Shown: positions 20,660 through 21,132 of the stretch, piece after piece
Position numbering within the stretch: position 1 is the first letter of the stretch
How the letters are laid out: each line of letters opens with the position of its first letter
Origin: a virus
IMG/VR virus record: IMGVR_UViG_3300036985_007737
Location: 1-21,132 of that record
DNA: 21,132 nucleotides
Direction: 5' to 3' (one strand)
Notes under the pieces: generated by a model
What the model saw: only the letters and a program-made list of their open reading frames with translations
The model's database searches: none
Told to the model about the DNA's origin: nothing
Translations under genes and position numbers: made by a program

Positions 20660-20902
20660 ATGAACCAGCCGACCACCCGCGATATTATTGATGCCCTCGG
20701 TGGCGTCAACCATGTTGCCAACAAAATCTGCGTTGACCGCCATATGGTGGACAACTGGATGCGGCCCACACGCGGCATTGCCTCGGCTTATTGGATTGAC
20801 ATCCTTGAGCTTGCGCGCCGCCAGGGCGTCAAGTGGATCACCTCCAATGCCTTGAAGCGGGCAAAAGGCAGTTACGCAAGGAAGATCCATGAATCCCTTT
20901 GA
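20660..20902 (+). CDS. Cro/YdaS-like HTH repressor, probably leaderless
   Basis: An 80-aa DNA-binding protein: TTRDIIDALGGVNHVANKIC, VDRHMVDNWMRPTRGIASAY, WIDILELARRQGVKWITSNA. The ALGGxxxVAxxxxVxxxxVxNW pattern with a closing IPA-like segment is typical of small Cro/YdaS or carph-isopro HTH proteins of phages. No Shine-Dalgarno is seen before ATG 20660, and the promoter's -10 ends 8 nt upstream, which points to a leaderless mRNA as for lambda cI from PRM. Its end overlaps the nuclease gene by 14 nt. It likely represses its own and perhaps the divergent gene through the dyad at 20631. Confidence 0.75.
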   Translation: MNQPTTRDIIDALGGVNHVANKICVDRHMVDNWMRPTRGIASAYWIDILELARRQGVKWITSNALKRAKGSYARKIHESL

Positions 20903-21132
20903 AACCCACGGCATTAAACACCTGTCGCCAAGCAGCCTGAATACCTTTGCTGCCGAGCCTGCCATGTGGGTGCTTCAGAAGCTCGCCGGGAAACAGACCC
21001 CGGCGGGCTATGCCGCCCATCGCGGCACGGCTTCCGAATCGGGCATCGTGGCCGGGCTGCTGAACCCAGAGATGCCCATCGTGGAAGCGCAGCAGATCGC
21101 CCTGGCCGAATTCGACAAGCTGTCAGCCTTCA
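20889..21132 (+). CDS. Start of a PD-(D/E)XK recombination nuclease (3' truncated)
   Basis: The frame is open from ATG 20889 to the window end, about 81 residues: MNPFETHGIKHLSPSSLNTF, AAEPAMWVLQKLAGKQTPAG, YAAHRGTASESGIVAGL. The opening HLSPSSLNTFxxxPxxWVLxxLxG...AxHRGxxxExG is typical of Cas4/RecB-like and phage exonuclease N-termini; the catalytic D/E-K core would lie beyond the window. AAGGAAG precedes the ATG. It marks the beginning of the replication/recombination genes. Confidence 0.65.
   Translation, partial: MNPFETHGIKHLSPSSLNTFAAEPAMWVLQKLAGKQTPAGYAAHRGTASESGIVAGLLNPEMPIVEAQQIALAEFDKLSAF

Noticed and set aside
1-21132. tRNA genes, CRISPR arrays, integrase, transposase or attachment site
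   Set aside because: None recognised on reading both strands; absence was not tested with dedicated software.

Overview
The window is part of a tailed-phage (or prophage) genome, most probably a short-tailed, podovirus-like phage of an alphaproteobacterium. The grounds are a P22 gp4-like adaptor followed by a large nozzle/hub protein, two very large DNA-ejection-type proteins with an embedded lytic transglycosylase, a holin of the gene-transfer-agent 3-TM family, a GH108 endolysin, a SleB-type hydrolase and a Cro/YdaS-like repressor. Host and lifestyle are inferred from protein character. No integrase, terminase, portal or capsid gene is present, and both ends of the window cut through genes.

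Plus strand, 1-16361, late structural and lysis genes. Two tandem tail-fibre genes, each ending in an S74-type intramolecular chaperone domain, are followed by a 43-aa conserved phage protein and three membrane proteins (XhlA-like, spanin-like, 3-TM holin). Next come the adaptor, the nozzle/hub protein with two inserted beta-rich repeats, a small beta-rich virion protein, a repeat-containing conserved protein and a GNAT acetyltransferase. Two giant ejection-type proteins (1477 and 794 aa) follow; the first carries two further internal S74-like modules and a transglycosylase domain. The cluster ends with a collar/HxH-tip fibre, two small fibre-associated proteins, a cupin and the GH108 endolysin. 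Stop/start overlaps (TAATG, TGATG, ATGA) are common, so this reads as one or two long late operons.

Minus strand, 20197 down to 16366, accessory operon. About sixteen mostly tiny genes are packed with 1-17 nt overlaps. They appear to be driven by a good sigma70-type promoter (TTGACA, 17 bp, TAAAAG) that is insulated from the gene upstream by an intrinsic terminator. Most encode short proteins without known function, including microproteins of 19, 27, 41, 44 and 53 aa. Two of these are single-pass membrane peptides, and one sits directly before a secreted SleB hydrolase, which could be a second mini-lysis cassette. The operon ends with an HTH/Cys-cluster protein, an Xre repressor and a small conserved protein. 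It converges on the late operon at a perfect 10-bp-stem palindrome.

Right end, 20325-21132, control switch. A minus-strand gene and a plus-strand Cro/YdaS-like gene diverge. The plus promoter (TTGCAA, 17 bp, TATGAT) holds a perfect dyad between its -35 and -10 elements and lies so close to the ATG that the repressor mRNA is probably leaderless. The next plus gene, cut by the window end, looks like the start of a PD-(D/E)XK recombination nuclease.

Notable signals are the repeated S74 modules, short direct repeats placed exactly at gene junctions (signs of modular shuffling), the leaderless repressor with its embedded operator, and the hidden microprotein set.
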